DNA from: Treponema sp.
Lineage (GTDB): Bacteria > Spirochaetota > Spirochaetia > Treponematales > Treponemataceae
DNA length: 64,000 nt
Assembly (NCBI GenBank): GCA_016282835.1
Contig: JAEELR010000225.1
Location: forward strand, 1-64,000
Reading direction: 5' to 3'
Shown here: positions 21,952 through 31,996 of the stretch, one piece after another
Layout of the letters: every line of letters begins with the position of its first letter
Position numbering within the stretch: position 1 is the stretch's first letter
Notes under the pieces: model-generated
The model's database searches: none
Told to the model about the DNA's origin: nothing
What the model saw: only the letters and a program-made list of their open reading frames with translations
Program-made: the position numbers and the translations under genes

Positions 21952-22860
21952 ATGGATGTAAAAATTATAGAAGCTCCTATTGATTTCGGTGGAAAAAGAC
22001 ACGGAAGTGATATGGGTCCATCTGCAATCAGACTTGCCGGAATAAAGAATAAACTGGAAGAACTGGGCCATAAAGTTTCATTTGAAAAAGACTTGAAAAT
22101 TGATTCGCAGGAAAATGTTGATATAGGTACAAATTTAAAAGCAAAGTATTTAAAAAGCATAGTTGACGCCTGTACCCAGCTGGCAGAGAAAGTAGAAAAT
22201 ACTGTAGAAAGAAAAGAGTTTCCGTTAATTCTTGGCGGCGACCACTCAATTGTTTTGGGTACAGTTGCAGGTATCAGCAAGGTGACAAAAAAGCAAAATA
22301 AAACACTTGGAATTTTATATTTAGATGCACACGGCGATTTCAATACAACAGAAACTACAGAGACAGGCAATATTCACGGTCAGTGTCTGGCAGCTTGTGC
22401 CGGTTATGGAATAAAGGAGCTGGTAAACCTGTATTATGAGGGACAGAAAATAAATCCAGAAAACATTTGTTATGTTGGAATCAGGGACTTAGATAAAGGC
22501 GAAAAACAGTTAATGAAAGAAGCAAAGGTGACAGTTTTTACCATAAGCGATATTGACAGGCTGGGCTTTTCAGAGGTCGTAAAAAGAGTAAAGCAGTTCT
22601 TTGTAGAAAAATGTGATACAGTTCATATCAGCTTTGACATGGATGCACTAGATCCTTCGATTGCACCGGGTACAGGTGTTCCCGTTCCTGGAGGCTTAAC
22701 ATACAGGGAAGCACTTTTACTGATGGAAGAGATGTCGAATCTAAATCTTGTGAATTCAATGGAAATTGTTGAAGTAAATCCTATACTTGATGACAGAAAC
22801 TGTACTGCTATAATGGCTGTTGAAATTGCAACAAGAATTTTAGGAAAAAAACTATACTGA
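21952..22860 (+). CDS. rocF: Arginase/agmatinase family ureohydrolase (probable arginase)
   Basis: LGGDHSIVLGT, LDAHGDFNT, SFDMDALDPSIAPGTGVPVPGG. Confidence 0.92.
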   Translation: MDVKIIEAPIDFGGKRHGSDMGPSAIRLAGIKNKLEELGHKVSFEKDLKIDSQENVDIGTNLKAKYLKSIVDACTQLAEKVENTVERKEFPLILGGDHSIVLGTVAGISKVTKKQNKTLGILYLDAHGDFNTTETTETGNIHGQCLAACAGYGIKELVNLYYEGQKINPENICYVGIRDLDKGEKQLMKEAKVTVFTISDIDRLGFSEVVKRVKQFFVEKCDTVHISFDMDALDPSIAPGTGVPVPGGLTYREALLLMEEMSNLNLVNSMEIVEVNPILDDRNCTAIMAVEIATRILGKKLY

Positions 22861-22916
22861 TATACAGAGCCTGTCGGGTCAAAACCCGCCACCACCTGGT
22901 TATTTAAACTTAATCA

Positions 22917-22952
22917 GGTAGTTTCGATACGCTTTCGCTACTCAACCACCAC
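22917..22952. repeat. Dispersed repeat copy AGGTAGTTTCGATACGCTTTCGCTACTCAACCACCA
   Basis: Same family as the 5402-6086 cluster. Confidence 0.85.
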
Positions 22953-23021
22953 GGGTACAGATTCTTTAGTTGGGTGACAGATATTTAGAATTAGTTTCAG
23001 GTGACAGAAAGAATTAGTACC

Positions 23022-23750
23022 TTATTCTAATGTCTGTAACTCCAGGGCGATTTCTTCCATTTCCCTGTCTGTCATAGCAATTGTTTCTGCCACGCGGAAG
23101 AGTTCCCGCCTTACACTTTCCGGAACTTTAGTTGCTGTTTTGTACCGGAGTTCATGCTCAAGGCTTGCCCAAAAGTCCATTGCAATCGTACGAAGTTGAA
23201 TTTCTACTTTTACATTATGTGTTGTATTTGAAAGATATACAGGAATTTCTACGATTAAGTGCAGGCTTCTGTACCCTGATTCTTTTGGATTTTCGATGTA
23301 ATCACTTTCCCGAAGCAAAGTAATGTCCGGCTGTTTTAGAAGTATATCGCGAACTTTATAAATATCACTTATATAGGGACAGATTACTCTGACTCCAGCT
23401 ATGTCTGTTAAGTTTTTTGTCATGGATTCAAATGAAACTGTTAAATTCCTTGATTCCAGCTTTTTTACAATACTTTCTGGCGATTTTATTCGGGTTTTAA
23501 TTGTTTCAATAGGGTTTCTTCGGCCAAGAACTTTATTTTCCTTGTTTAGAATTTCAAGCTTTGTCTGTATCTGTTTAATGGCGCTTTCATAAATCATCAT
23601 TATCTGCTGAAACTGAAATGCGATTTTATAAATATTGCTTGCGGTTTTTGAATCAGCTAAAACACTTTCCGGCAAGATTAAATCTGTTGAGTCGTTGTTT
23701 AGTTCTTCATTGATTTGTATTTCCTGTGCAATTAAATCTTCGTCTGTCAA
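23022..23750 (-). CDS. GTP pyrophosphokinase / small alarmone synthetase (RelQ/YjbM-like)
   Basis: RelA_SpoT domain: DIAGVRVICPYISDIYKVRDIL, ESGYRSLHLIVEIPV, VEIQLRTIAMDFWASLEHELRYK; no HD domain. Confidence 0.9.
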   Translation of the reverse strand: MTDEDLIAQEIQINEELNNDSTDLILPESVLADSKTASNIYKIAFQFQQIMMIYESAIKQIQTKLEILNKENKVLGRRNPIETIKTRIKSPESIVKKLESRNLTVSFESMTKNLTDIAGVRVICPYISDIYKVRDILLKQPDITLLRESDYIENPKESGYRSLHLIVEIPVYLSNTTHNVKVEIQLRTIAMDFWASLEHELRYKTATKVPESVRRELFRVAETIAMTDREMEEIALELQTLE

Positions 23751-23820
23751 TTTTAAATTTCCCCTTTATACAAAGATAATTAAATTTTTAACTGCAATCA
23801 AATTTAACGAATAAGAGAAA

Positions 23821-24465
23821 TTAAAGCTGTTTCAGGCATAGAGAAAAAATCGGGCAGATGGAGCATTTGGGATTTCTTGCTGTACAAATATAGCGTCCGT
23901 GTAAAATCAACCAGTGATGAGCATGCTGCATATATTCCTGAGGGATTCGCCTAACTAAACCTTCTTCAATTTCTTTTGGCGTTTTTCCCTTTGCAAGTCC
24001 TATGCGTGAACTGATTCTAAAAATATGTGTGTCCACCGGCATTACATTCTGTTTGTATACAACATTTAAAATTACGTTTGCAGTTTTTCTGCCAACTCCG
24101 GGAAGCGATTCTAAATCTTCTCTGGTTTGTGGAATTTGTGAATTGAATTTTTGGATTAGAATTTTACTTAGCGCGATTACATGTTTTGCTTTATTTTTAT
24201 ATAAGCCGATTGATTTGATATAGGAAATTAAATTTTCTTCCCCAAGAGCAATCATTTGTTCGGGGGTGTTTACTTTCTGATATAAGTTTTGAGTTGCTTT
24301 GTTAACCGCTTTGTCTGTGGTTTGTGCACTTAAAACTACACTCACCAGAAGACAATACGGATTAGGAGCCAGAAGTTCCGTCTGTGGAGAGGGATTCAGC
24401 TCCTTGAACTTTTCGAATATTTTTATAATTTGCGGTTTTGAAAGTAATTTTATTTTATCTTCCAT
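23821..24465 (-). CDS. nth: Endonuclease III
   Basis: HhH LESLPGVGRKTANVILN, VDTHIFRISSRIGL, C-terminal 4Fe-4S C-x6-C-x2-C-x5-C. Confidence 0.95.
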   Translation of the reverse strand: MEDKIKLLSKPQIIKIFEKFKELNPSPQTELLAPNPYCLLVSVVLSAQTTDKAVNKATQNLYQKVNTPEQMIALGEENLISYIKSIGLYKNKAKHVIALSKILIQKFNSQIPQTREDLESLPGVGRKTANVILNVVYKQNVMPVDTHIFRISSRIGLAKGKTPKEIEEGLVRRIPQEYMQHAHHWLILHGRYICTARNPKCSICPIFSLCLKQL

Positions 24466-24496
24466 AGGACAAATTATTTTCTGAAGCTTTTTGCTT

Positions 24497-25681
24497 TTAT
24501 TTTATTGCACTTTGTAATGCTTTTACTTTATTTGTTTTTTCCCATGGGAATTCACTTCTTCCAAAATGACCATAAGCTGCAGTTGCAGAATAAATTGGCT
24601 GTTTTAGATTCAATGTTTTTATAATTCCTGCAGGGCTACAGTCAAACACTTTTTCTACAGCATCAGCAATTTTTGAATCCGGAACAATTCCTGTACCAAA
24701 GGTATTTACGAAAATGCTTACCGGGAAAGGCACTCCAATAGCATAGGCGAGCTGTACTTCACATCGTTCTGCTAAGTCTGCTGCAACAATATTTTTTGCA
24801 ATATAGCGTGCCATGTATGCTGCTGAGCGGTCAACTTTTGAAGGGTCTTTTCCACTGAAGGCTCCACCACCATGTCGGCCCATTCCGCCATAAGTGTCTA
24901 CGATGATTTTTCTTCCGGTTAATCCAGTGTCTCCTACAGGGCCGCCGATACAGAATTTTCCTGTTGGGTTTACAAAATATTTTGTGTCTTTGTCTAAGAG
25001 ACCTGTCTTTTCCAGAACGGGTTTTATTACCTGCTCAATAACAGTTTCTTTGATTTCTTCATATTCGTGGTCAGGGTCATGCTGCTGGCTGATTACAACA
25101 GTGTCTATTCTTACCGGTTTATGATTTTCGTATTCAACTGTAACCTGGCTTTTTGAATCCGGGCGGAACCATTTGATTTTTCCTGAGTGCCTTAATTCGC
25201 TTGCCTGTCTCATAAGTGAATGTGCGTACATGATAGGGGCTGGCATTAACTCAGGTGTTTCTTTACATGCAAAGCCAAACATCATTCCCTGATCGCCGGC
25301 TCCCTGCTGTCCCTTGAAAGTAGAAAGTCCTTTACCTACAACACCCTGATTTATGTCAGCAGACTGTTCGTGCATCATATTTAAAACTGCCATTGAATCG
25401 CAATCAAGACCGTAGTCAGGATTTGTGTAACCGATTTTTTTTGCAACATTTCGTGCAATTTCCTGGATATCAATGTGGTCATCGCTTTTAAATGTAAGCT
25501 CTCCACCAACTAAAATTAAAGCTTGGGATGCAAAGGTTTCGCAGGCAACGTGTGCATCTTTGTCAACAGAAAGGCAGGCATCCAGAATTCCATCTGAAAT
25601 CTGGTCGCATAATTTATCCGGGTGACCTTCACCAACAGATTCGGACGTAAATAAATAGTGTCCTTCTTTTAAATTACTCAT
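24497..25681 (-). CDS. metK: S-adenosylmethionine synthetase
   Basis: [56 protein letters not shown]. Confidence 0.98.
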   Translation of the reverse strand: MSNLKEGHYLFTSESVGEGHPDKLCDQISDGILDACLSVDKDAHVACETFASQALILVGGELTFKSDDHIDIQEIARNVAKKIGYTNPDYGLDCDSMAVLNMMHEQSADINQGVVGKGLSTFKGQQGAGDQGMMFGFACKETPELMPAPIMYAHSLMRQASELRHSGKIKWFRPDSKSQVTVEYENHKPVRIDTVVISQQHDPDHEYEEIKETVIEQVIKPVLEKTGLLDKDTKYFVNPTGKFCIGGPVGDTGLTGRKIIVDTYGGMGRHGGGAFSGKDPSKVDRSAAYMARYIAKNIVAADLAERCEVQLAYAIGVPFPVSIFVNTFGTGIVPDSKIADAVEKVFDCSPAGIIKTLNLKQPIYSATAAYGHFGRSEFPWEKTNKVKALQSAIK

Positions 25682-26125
25682 ATAAACTCCTCTTTAGCAT
25701 TAAACTGCATTTTGCAGGCCTGTTTGCAATTTGGAAAAAATCAACAGGCTAGTTTGGAATTGATTATTATACATTATTTGTTTTTTTGCAATTATTGTAT
25801 GTATAAGAAATTTGTATAAATATGGTGGTGATTAACTTTGCCCCGACACGCTCAACTACCGCGACTTTTCTTTGTGTTTTTATTTTTAGTTAAATTAGAA
25901 TATTTTATATTAAATCATTAATTTATTGTTCTGATTTTTTTATGTATATAAAATCCGTTTTCGGAAAAGAGATGTGTAATGAAGAAAAATTATAAGGATT
26001 TTTTGTTTATTGAACAGAAGACAAACATCATTTAAAAAAGAATGCACTTATACATCTTATAAGCACTGGAAAGTTTTTCTTGTGCTTTTTTGTTTTTAAA
26101 AAGATTTCATTTGACCCGAGTAATG

Positions 26126-26179
26126 TTGTCGAGTATAATCTACAATATATAGTGATTTTGTCGAGTATATTCGACAAAA
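26126..26179. promoter_or_regulatory. Two tandem palindromes (TTGTCGAGTATAATCTACAA; TTTTGTCGAGTATATTCGACAAAA) upstream of AAA_14/DUF4143 gene
   Basis: Palindrome 26156-26179 has perfect 9-bp arms around GTATAT; imperfect copy at 26126-26145; centre-to-centre 32 bp. Confidence 0.8.
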
Positions 26180-26192
26180 GAGGAAAGTTTCT

Positions 26193-27452
26193 ATGAATCA
26201 TGACATTCTAAAGACAGTTATTTATGACCAGCATGCAATTATAAAAAACTTTCATATAATTAATCGTGAATATGAATTTGATTTAAATGCAAATTATGTC
26301 TTAGTCGGGCTTCGAAGGGCAGGTAAATCAACTTTGCTGTATAAAATTGTTCAGGATTTAATTGATAACGGTACAGACTGGAATCAGATTGTTTATATTA
26401 ATTTTGAGGATGAGCGTCTTTCAGAGTTTTCAGTAAATGATTTTAATGACATTCTGTCTGTTCAGGCTGAAATGAGTGATAAAAAAGGATGGTTTTTTCT
26501 TGATGAAATTCAAAATATTGAAGGCTGGGAAAAGTTTGCACGTCGTTTAGCTGATTCAAAAGAACATGTCTTTATTACAGGAAGTAATGCAAGAATGCTT
26601 TCTGCTGAAATTGAAAACCGATTAGGTGGCCGTTATCTTACAAAATATGTTACGCCTTATAATTTCAGAGAGTATCTGACTGCAAGGGAAATAGATTTTA
26701 CAAATAAAGCAATTTTTGCTACAAAGGACAAAGGAAAAATAAAACGGGAACTGGAATCTTATTTTTATTTTGGCGGATTTCCTGAAAACCTTGAATATAA
26801 AAATAAAAGGGAATATGTATCAAACATTTATCAGAAAATCCTTTTAGGAGATATAGCAGCCAGAAACGGAATCAGAAATAATACAGGTTTAAAGCTTCTT
26901 ATAAAAAAAATTGCAGAATCCGTAAAAGATGAAGTTTCCTATTCAAAATTATATAATACGCTTAAAACAATTGGAGTAAGCATCAGTAAGGATGTTGTAA
27001 TTGATTATATTGGTTATGCACAGCAGTCCTTTATGATTTTTGCAATCAGAAATTATTTTTCAAAATTTGTTGATAAAGAAACTACTCCAAAATATTACTT
27101 TAATGATAATGGATTATTGAATCTTTTTCTTAATAAAGAAGAACCAAAGCTGTTAGAAAATTTGGTAGCAGTAAATCTTTGGAATAAACACAAATACAAT
27201 GTGTATTATTTAAAAGGGAAAAACCTTGATGTAGATTTCTTTGTTGAAGAAACAGGCGAAGTAATTCAAGTAGCATATTCTGCTATAAATATTTCCAGCG
27301 ATAGAGAAATAAAAAGTCTTGTAGAAGTTGCAAATAGTTTAGAGTGTGCGAAAAGATTTGTAATCATCACTTATGAAGAAGAAAAAGAATTAACTCTTGA
27401 TGGTATAAAAATAGAAATAATTCCAGTATGGAAATGGTTAATTAGGAATTAA
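26193..27452 (+). CDS. ATP-binding protein, AAA_14 + DUF4143
   Basis: Walker A VGLRRAGKSTLLYKI, FLDEIQNIEGWEKFARRL, FITGSNARMLSAEIENRLGGRY. Confidence 0.9.
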   Translation: MNHDILKTVIYDQHAIIKNFHIINREYEFDLNANYVLVGLRRAGKSTLLYKIVQDLIDNGTDWNQIVYINFEDERLSEFSVNDFNDILSVQAEMSDKKGWFFLDEIQNIEGWEKFARRLADSKEHVFITGSNARMLSAEIENRLGGRYLTKYVTPYNFREYLTAREIDFTNKAIFATKDKGKIKRELESYFYFGGFPENLEYKNKREYVSNIYQKILLGDIAARNGIRNNTGLKLLIKKIAESVKDEVSYSKLYNTLKTIGVSISKDVVIDYIGYAQQSFMIFAIRNYFSKFVDKETTPKYYFNDNGLLNLFLNKEEPKLLENLVAVNLWNKHKYNVYYLKGKNLDVDFFVEETGEVIQVAYSAINISSDREIKSLVEVANSLECAKRFVIITYEEEKELTLDGIKIEIIPVWKWLIRN

Positions 27453-27460
27453 AAATTTTT

Positions 27461-27560
27461 ACAGGGCGTTACGGGGTTGTCGTAAGAGAAAAATTTTACC
27501 CCGTTAGAACGGGTAGGACGCAACGAAGTGCGGCCGTAGGGAGAGACCTCTCCCTCCTAT
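27461..27560. repeat. GC-rich hairpin-containing intergenic element
   Basis: ACGGGG...CCCCGT and AGGGAGAGACCTCTCCCT inverted repeats within otherwise AT-rich intergenic DNA. Confidence 0.5.
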
Positions 27561-27619
27561 AAAATTCAAATAAAACTACTCTAATTGCGAATATCAATGG
27601 AATTTGTTAAAATCCTACT

Positions 27620-28918
27620 ATGGTAATTTCTTCTATAGATTTAAAAGATGGACACGTTGTTCAGTTAAAAAATGGTAAAGATCTTGTGCTTTCACGCGAT
27701 GACAGTGATGCTTTAATTTCTGATTTTAATAAATTTGGTGAAGTTGCAGTTATTGATTTGGATGCGGCTCTTAGAAATACTGATGAAAAAGGAAACACAC
27801 CAAATACTAAGCTTTTGAAATCACTGCTTCGAAAAGGAAACGTTCGTGTTGGCGGCGGTATTCGTGACGTTAAGAAAGCGAAGGAACTTATTTCTCTCGG
27901 GGCAGAAAAAGTTATTATTGGTTCTGCTGCCTGGAATGCAAACCGTAAAGATGGCGACCCTATTTTAAATACAGAGTTTTTAGACGAACTTGTTAACGCT
28001 ATTGGAAAGCAGAGAATCATTATCAGTGTTGATGCCATTAACGGAAAGATTGCGGTTAAGGGCTGGACTGAAACTGTAAATATATCTCTTATCGAAGGCG
28101 CAAAAGAAGCTGAAAAATATGCAAGCGAATTACTTTTTACCTGTGTAGAAAAAGAAGGCTGCATGCAGGGTACAGATATGAACCTTGTTAAACAGCTGCG
28201 CGAAAATGTCAGCTGCAGGGTTGTTGCTGCCGGAGGTGTTAATTCTTTAGAGCAGATTGTCGAGCTTGAAAAACTGCACTGCGATGTTCAGCTTGGAATG
28301 GCTTTGTATAAAGGTGAAGTAAAATTAAACGAAGCTTTTGTTGAATGCCTTGACTGGGAAAAAGTTGACGGAATGATTCCTGTTATTGCTCAGAGCGTGA
28401 ACGGCGAAGTTTTAATGATGGGATATTCGAATAAAGAGGCTTTGTATAAATCGTTTGAAACCGGAAACTTAACTTTTTTTAGCAGAACACGAAATACCTT
28501 GTGGACTAAAGGTGAAACTTCAGGACATTTCTTAAAGCTCTGTAAAGTCAGGGCAGACTGTGACCGCGATACAATTCTGGCTACTGTAATTCCAAACGGT
28601 GGTGCCTGCCATACAGGAAGCTGGACTTGTTTTACGAGTGAGTGCGATGAAAAATCTTCTATGGAAAGACTGTATGCAACTATTGCTGAGCGTTTTGCAA
28701 ATCCACGACCTGGAAGCTATACGGCAACTCTTACAGATAAGCGTGTCCGCGAAAAAATTATGGAAGAGGCCGAAGAGTTTACTGATGAAGCAGAGACAAG
28801 GGAAGACTATATCTGGGAAGCAAGCGACCTGCTTTATTTTATAAGCGTTTTAATGTACAGACAAAAGATTACCTGGCAGGATATATACGACGAACTTGAT
28901 AAGAGGCATAAAAAGTAA
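27620..28918 (+). CDS. hisAIE: Trifunctional histidine biosynthesis protein: HisA + HisI + HisE
   Basis: HisA-like barrel (VRVGGGIRDVKKA...VVAAGGVNSLEQ), HisI (LTFFSRTRNTLWTKGETSGHF...CHTGSWTCF), HisE (EKIMEEAEEFTDEA...WEASDLLYFISVLM). Confidence 0.93.
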   Translation: MVISSIDLKDGHVVQLKNGKDLVLSRDDSDALISDFNKFGEVAVIDLDAALRNTDEKGNTPNTKLLKSLLRKGNVRVGGGIRDVKKAKELISLGAEKVIIGSAAWNANRKDGDPILNTEFLDELVNAIGKQRIIISVDAINGKIAVKGWTETVNISLIEGAKEAEKYASELLFTCVEKEGCMQGTDMNLVKQLRENVSCRVVAAGGVNSLEQIVELEKLHCDVQLGMALYKGEVKLNEAFVECLDWEKVDGMIPVIAQSVNGEVLMMGYSNKEALYKSFETGNLTFFSRTRNTLWTKGETSGHFLKLCKVRADCDRDTILATVIPNGGACHTGSWTCFTSECDEKSSMERLYATIAERFANPRPGSYTATLTDKRVREKIMEEAEEFTDEAETREDYIWEASDLLYFISVLMYRQKITWQDIYDELDKRHKK

Positions 28919-29014
28919 TTTGTAATTTGCAAATTACGGATTGCAGATTGTTTAGTGTGTAGGTTTTACTGAGACAATTTAACTGTGGTAATTTTATTGT
29001 GACAAAAGGAAGTA

Positions 29015-30349
29015 GTGATGATAAAAATTCAAAATGCAAACGAAATAGAAGAAAGCTTTTTTTATGGAAGAAATTTCAGCGAGAGTATTCAGGTTGTCAG
29101 CGATGTTTTAAAAGATGTTCAGACTCGCGGCGATAAAGCTCTTCATGAATACACAAAAAAATTTGATCAGTCTAATCCGTTGAGTTTTGAAATTCCTTAT
29201 GAAGTCCTTAAAAATTGTGCAGAAAAAATGCAGAGAGAAAACAAGGATTTATACGATTCACTCTGCTATTCGCGTGATCTTGCACTTAGATTTGCTAAAG
29301 AACAGAGAAAGTCATTTAATGATTTTGAAATTGAATTAGAAAAAGGTTTGTTTACTGGACAAAAAAATATCCCTGTGGAAAGAGCTGGAGTTTATGTTCC
29401 TGCCGGAAGATTCCCTCTGGTTTCTACGGTTGTTATGACTGTTACTCCTGCAGTTGCCGCTGGTGTTAAAGAGATAATTCTTTGTACGCCGCCAAGAGTT
29501 TTTCCGGGAGATGTTAATGATGGTGGAAAACCATACGCTGATGAAAATATTATGGCTGCTGCATATTTGTGTGGTGTTACAAAAGTTTTTGCGTGCGGTG
29601 GTTCTCAGGCAATTGCTGCCATGGCTTTTGGAACAGAATCAATTCCACGCTGCGATGTGATTGTAGGACCTGGTAACAAATTTGTTGCAGAAGCAAAGAA
29701 GCAGGTATATGGAACTGTCGGAATCGATATGGTTGCCGGCCCTACAGAAGTGTTTATTATTGCTGATGAAAAAGCAAATCCTGTCTGGGTTGCTGCAGAT
29801 TTACTTGCTCAGGCAGAACACGATGTTGTTGCACAGCCAGTTCTTGCAACCCCTTCGTTAGAGTTTGCAGAAAAAGTCAGGGATGAAATTGAAAGACAGA
29901 TTGCAACTTTAGCTACAAAAGAGATTGCAGAAAAAAGTATTGCATCCTGCGGTAAAATTATCATCACAAAAGACCTGGATGAAGCCTGTGTTCTTGCAAA
30001 CAAAAAAGCACCGGAGCATCTGGAAATTGCTCTGGATGAAGGAAGCGAAAGAGAGCGAATTGTAAACCTCGTTCATAATTATGGTTCACTATTTATTGGC
30101 CACGGAGCCGCTGAAGTTTTTGGCGATTATGCTGCTGGCTTAAATCATACATTGCCAACTTCAGGAAGTGCCAGATTTACCGGAGGACTTTCTGTAAGAG
30201 TATTCTTGAAAACAGTTACTACCTTAAGAACAAAAGACGGTGAAGAAGGAACTGTGAAATCTGCATCTGCTGCCGGTCACTTAGGTGATGCAGAAGGACT
30301 TGCTGCCCATGCGAGAGCTGCAAGATTAAGACTTGGAGAAACAATATAA
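29015..30349 (+). CDS. hisD: Histidinol dehydrogenase
   Basis: ERAGVYVPAGRFPLVSTVVMTVTPA, FACGGSQAIAAMAFGTESIP, VDMVAGPTEV-like, NHTLPTSGSARF. Confidence 0.97.
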   Translation: MMIKIQNANEIEESFFYGRNFSESIQVVSDVLKDVQTRGDKALHEYTKKFDQSNPLSFEIPYEVLKNCAEKMQRENKDLYDSLCYSRDLALRFAKEQRKSFNDFEIELEKGLFTGQKNIPVERAGVYVPAGRFPLVSTVVMTVTPAVAAGVKEIILCTPPRVFPGDVNDGGKPYADENIMAAAYLCGVTKVFACGGSQAIAAMAFGTESIPRCDVIVGPGNKFVAEAKKQVYGTVGIDMVAGPTEVFIIADEKANPVWVAADLLAQAEHDVVAQPVLATPSLEFAEKVRDEIERQIATLATKEIAEKSIASCGKIIITKDLDEACVLANKKAPEHLEIALDEGSERERIVNLVHNYGSLFIGHGAAEVFGDYAAGLNHTLPTSGSARFTGGLSVRVFLKTVTTLRTKDGEEGTVKSASAAGHLGDAEGLAAHARAARLRLGETI

Positions 30350-30928
30350 ATGAGAGTATGTAAATTAGGTGAAGAGGTTTTACGAACTAAGTGTGAGAAT
30401 GTAAAGCCGGAAGAAATAAATGATGAATTCAGAAAGCTGCTGGATGAAATGTTTGAAACTATGATAAGTGCAAACGGCTGCGGTCTGGCTGCTCCTCAGG
30501 TAGGAATTACCAAGCGCTTTTTTGTACTGATGGCCGATGATGAAGTAAAGAGAGTTTTTATAAATCCTGAAATCACAAAGACTTCACAGGAAACTGTTGA
30601 ATACGATGAAGGCTGTCTTTCTATTCCGGGATTCTCTGAAACAATAGTTCGTCCTGCAAAAGTTTCTGTTACTGCATTGGATTCATTCGGAAAGCAGTTT
30701 GTTATTAATGATGCAGAAGGTCTTCTTGCGAGAATTATTCAGCATGAGAATGATCACTTAAATGGTGTGATGTATATTGACCGTGGTGATGAAGAGCAAA
30801 AGGAAAAGATTATAGAGCAATTTAAAAAACGCGAAGAACGCCGTGCTCAGAAAGAAGCTAAAAGGGCTGCAAAAAAAGCAAGTCTTGAGGCAAAAATTGC
30901 TGCTAAAAATGCAAAGAAAGGAAAATAG
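30350..30928 (+). CDS. def: Peptide deformylase
   Basis: GCGLAAPQVG, EGCLSIPG, IQHENDHLNG. Confidence 0.97.
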   Translation: MRVCKLGEEVLRTKCENVKPEEINDEFRKLLDEMFETMISANGCGLAAPQVGITKRFFVLMADDEVKRVFINPEITKTSQETVEYDEGCLSIPGFSETIVRPAKVSVTALDSFGKQFVINDAEGLLARIIQHENDHLNGVMYIDRGDEEQKEKIIEQFKKREERRAQKEAKRAAKKASLEAKIAAKNAKKGK

Positions 30929-30936
30929 ACGTAAAA

Positions 30937-31950
30937 ATGCTTAGAGTTTTATATGCGGGAAGTCCTGCTGCTTCGGCAAAGGCTTTGGAACTTATTTTAA
31001 AAGATAGTGCCATGTCTTCGTCAACGCCGGAACAAGAATATAAAATTGTTGGTATTCTCACAAATCCTCCGGCTGCAAGAGGAAGACACAGTGAACTTAT
31101 TCCGACAGATGTAGAAAGCTATGTCAGGATTTGGAATAAAGCCCGTGAGGATGATATAAAAATTTATACCCCGGAACATATTAAAACAGAAGCCCGCGAA
31201 GAAATTGCTTTATGCCGCCCGGATATTTTTGTGTGCTATGCTTATGGTCATATTTTAGGTCCTAAGTTTTTGTCGCTGTTTAAATACGGTGCGATAAATT
31301 TACATCCTTCACTTTTACCAAAATACAGGGGAGCAACTCCGGTTCCACAGGCAATTTTAAATTGTGACAAAGAAACTGGATTTTCTATACAGAAGATGGA
31401 ACTTGGAATTGATGAAGGTGATATTCTGGACCAGGAAATCAGGCGCCTTACAGGAACAGAAACTTCTGAAAGCCTTTTGAAAGAGTGCACATTGTATGGA
31501 GCCGCAAGCATTACAAACATCTTGAGAAACCTTGCAAAAACCGGAAAGCTTCCACAACCAATTCCGCAGGTAGGAGAGCCAAGTTATTGTACGCTTATAA
31601 AAAAAGAGGACGGAAGAATTAACTGGAAATGGTCAGCTGAAAGAATTGATGCGCAGATTCGTGCATATACACCATGGCCTGGATGCTTTACTACCTTGAA
31701 CGGTGTTTCGCTTAAAATTATAAAAGCCCGTGATGCTGCAAAAGTTGCACTTCAGGATAACAGTGTCCCAAAAAACACAAGTGCTGTTCCGGGTACTGTA
31801 ATTTCTTACAATAAGCAGAGAGGAATTTTAATTCAGACCGGAGACGGAATTTTAATTGCGACAGAACTTCAGTGGCAGAATAAAAAAGCTATGGATTATA
31901 AATCATTTATGAACGGAACAAGAAATTTTCTGGGCTCTGTTCTAGAATAA
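30937..31950 (+). CDS. fmt: Methionyl-tRNA formyltransferase
   Basis: AINLHPSLLPKYRGATPVPQAILN; YTPWPGCFT; adjacent to def. Confidence 0.95.
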   Translation: MLRVLYAGSPAASAKALELILKDSAMSSSTPEQEYKIVGILTNPPAARGRHSELIPTDVESYVRIWNKAREDDIKIYTPEHIKTEAREEIALCRPDIFVCYAYGHILGPKFLSLFKYGAINLHPSLLPKYRGATPVPQAILNCDKETGFSIQKMELGIDEGDILDQEIRRLTGTETSESLLKECTLYGAASITNILRNLAKTGKLPQPIPQVGEPSYCTLIKKEDGRINWKWSAERIDAQIRAYTPWPGCFTTLNGVSLKIIKARDAAKVALQDNSVPKNTSAVPGTVISYNKQRGILIQTGDGILIATELQWQNKKAMDYKSFMNGTRNFLGSVLE

Positions 31951-31996
31951 ATATGAACAGATTATAATAGAAGAAATTATAAAGTTTGGAGTTAGT

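Noticed and set aside
25681-25800. Possible SAM riboswitch upstream of metK
   Set aside because: The minus-strand leader lacks recognisable SAM-I/II/III core motifs by eye; a covariance search would be needed.
25979-26035. Possible short peptide MKKNYKDFLFIEQKTNII upstream of the AAA_14 gene
   Set aside because: Too short, no similarity support; cannot be distinguished from chance.
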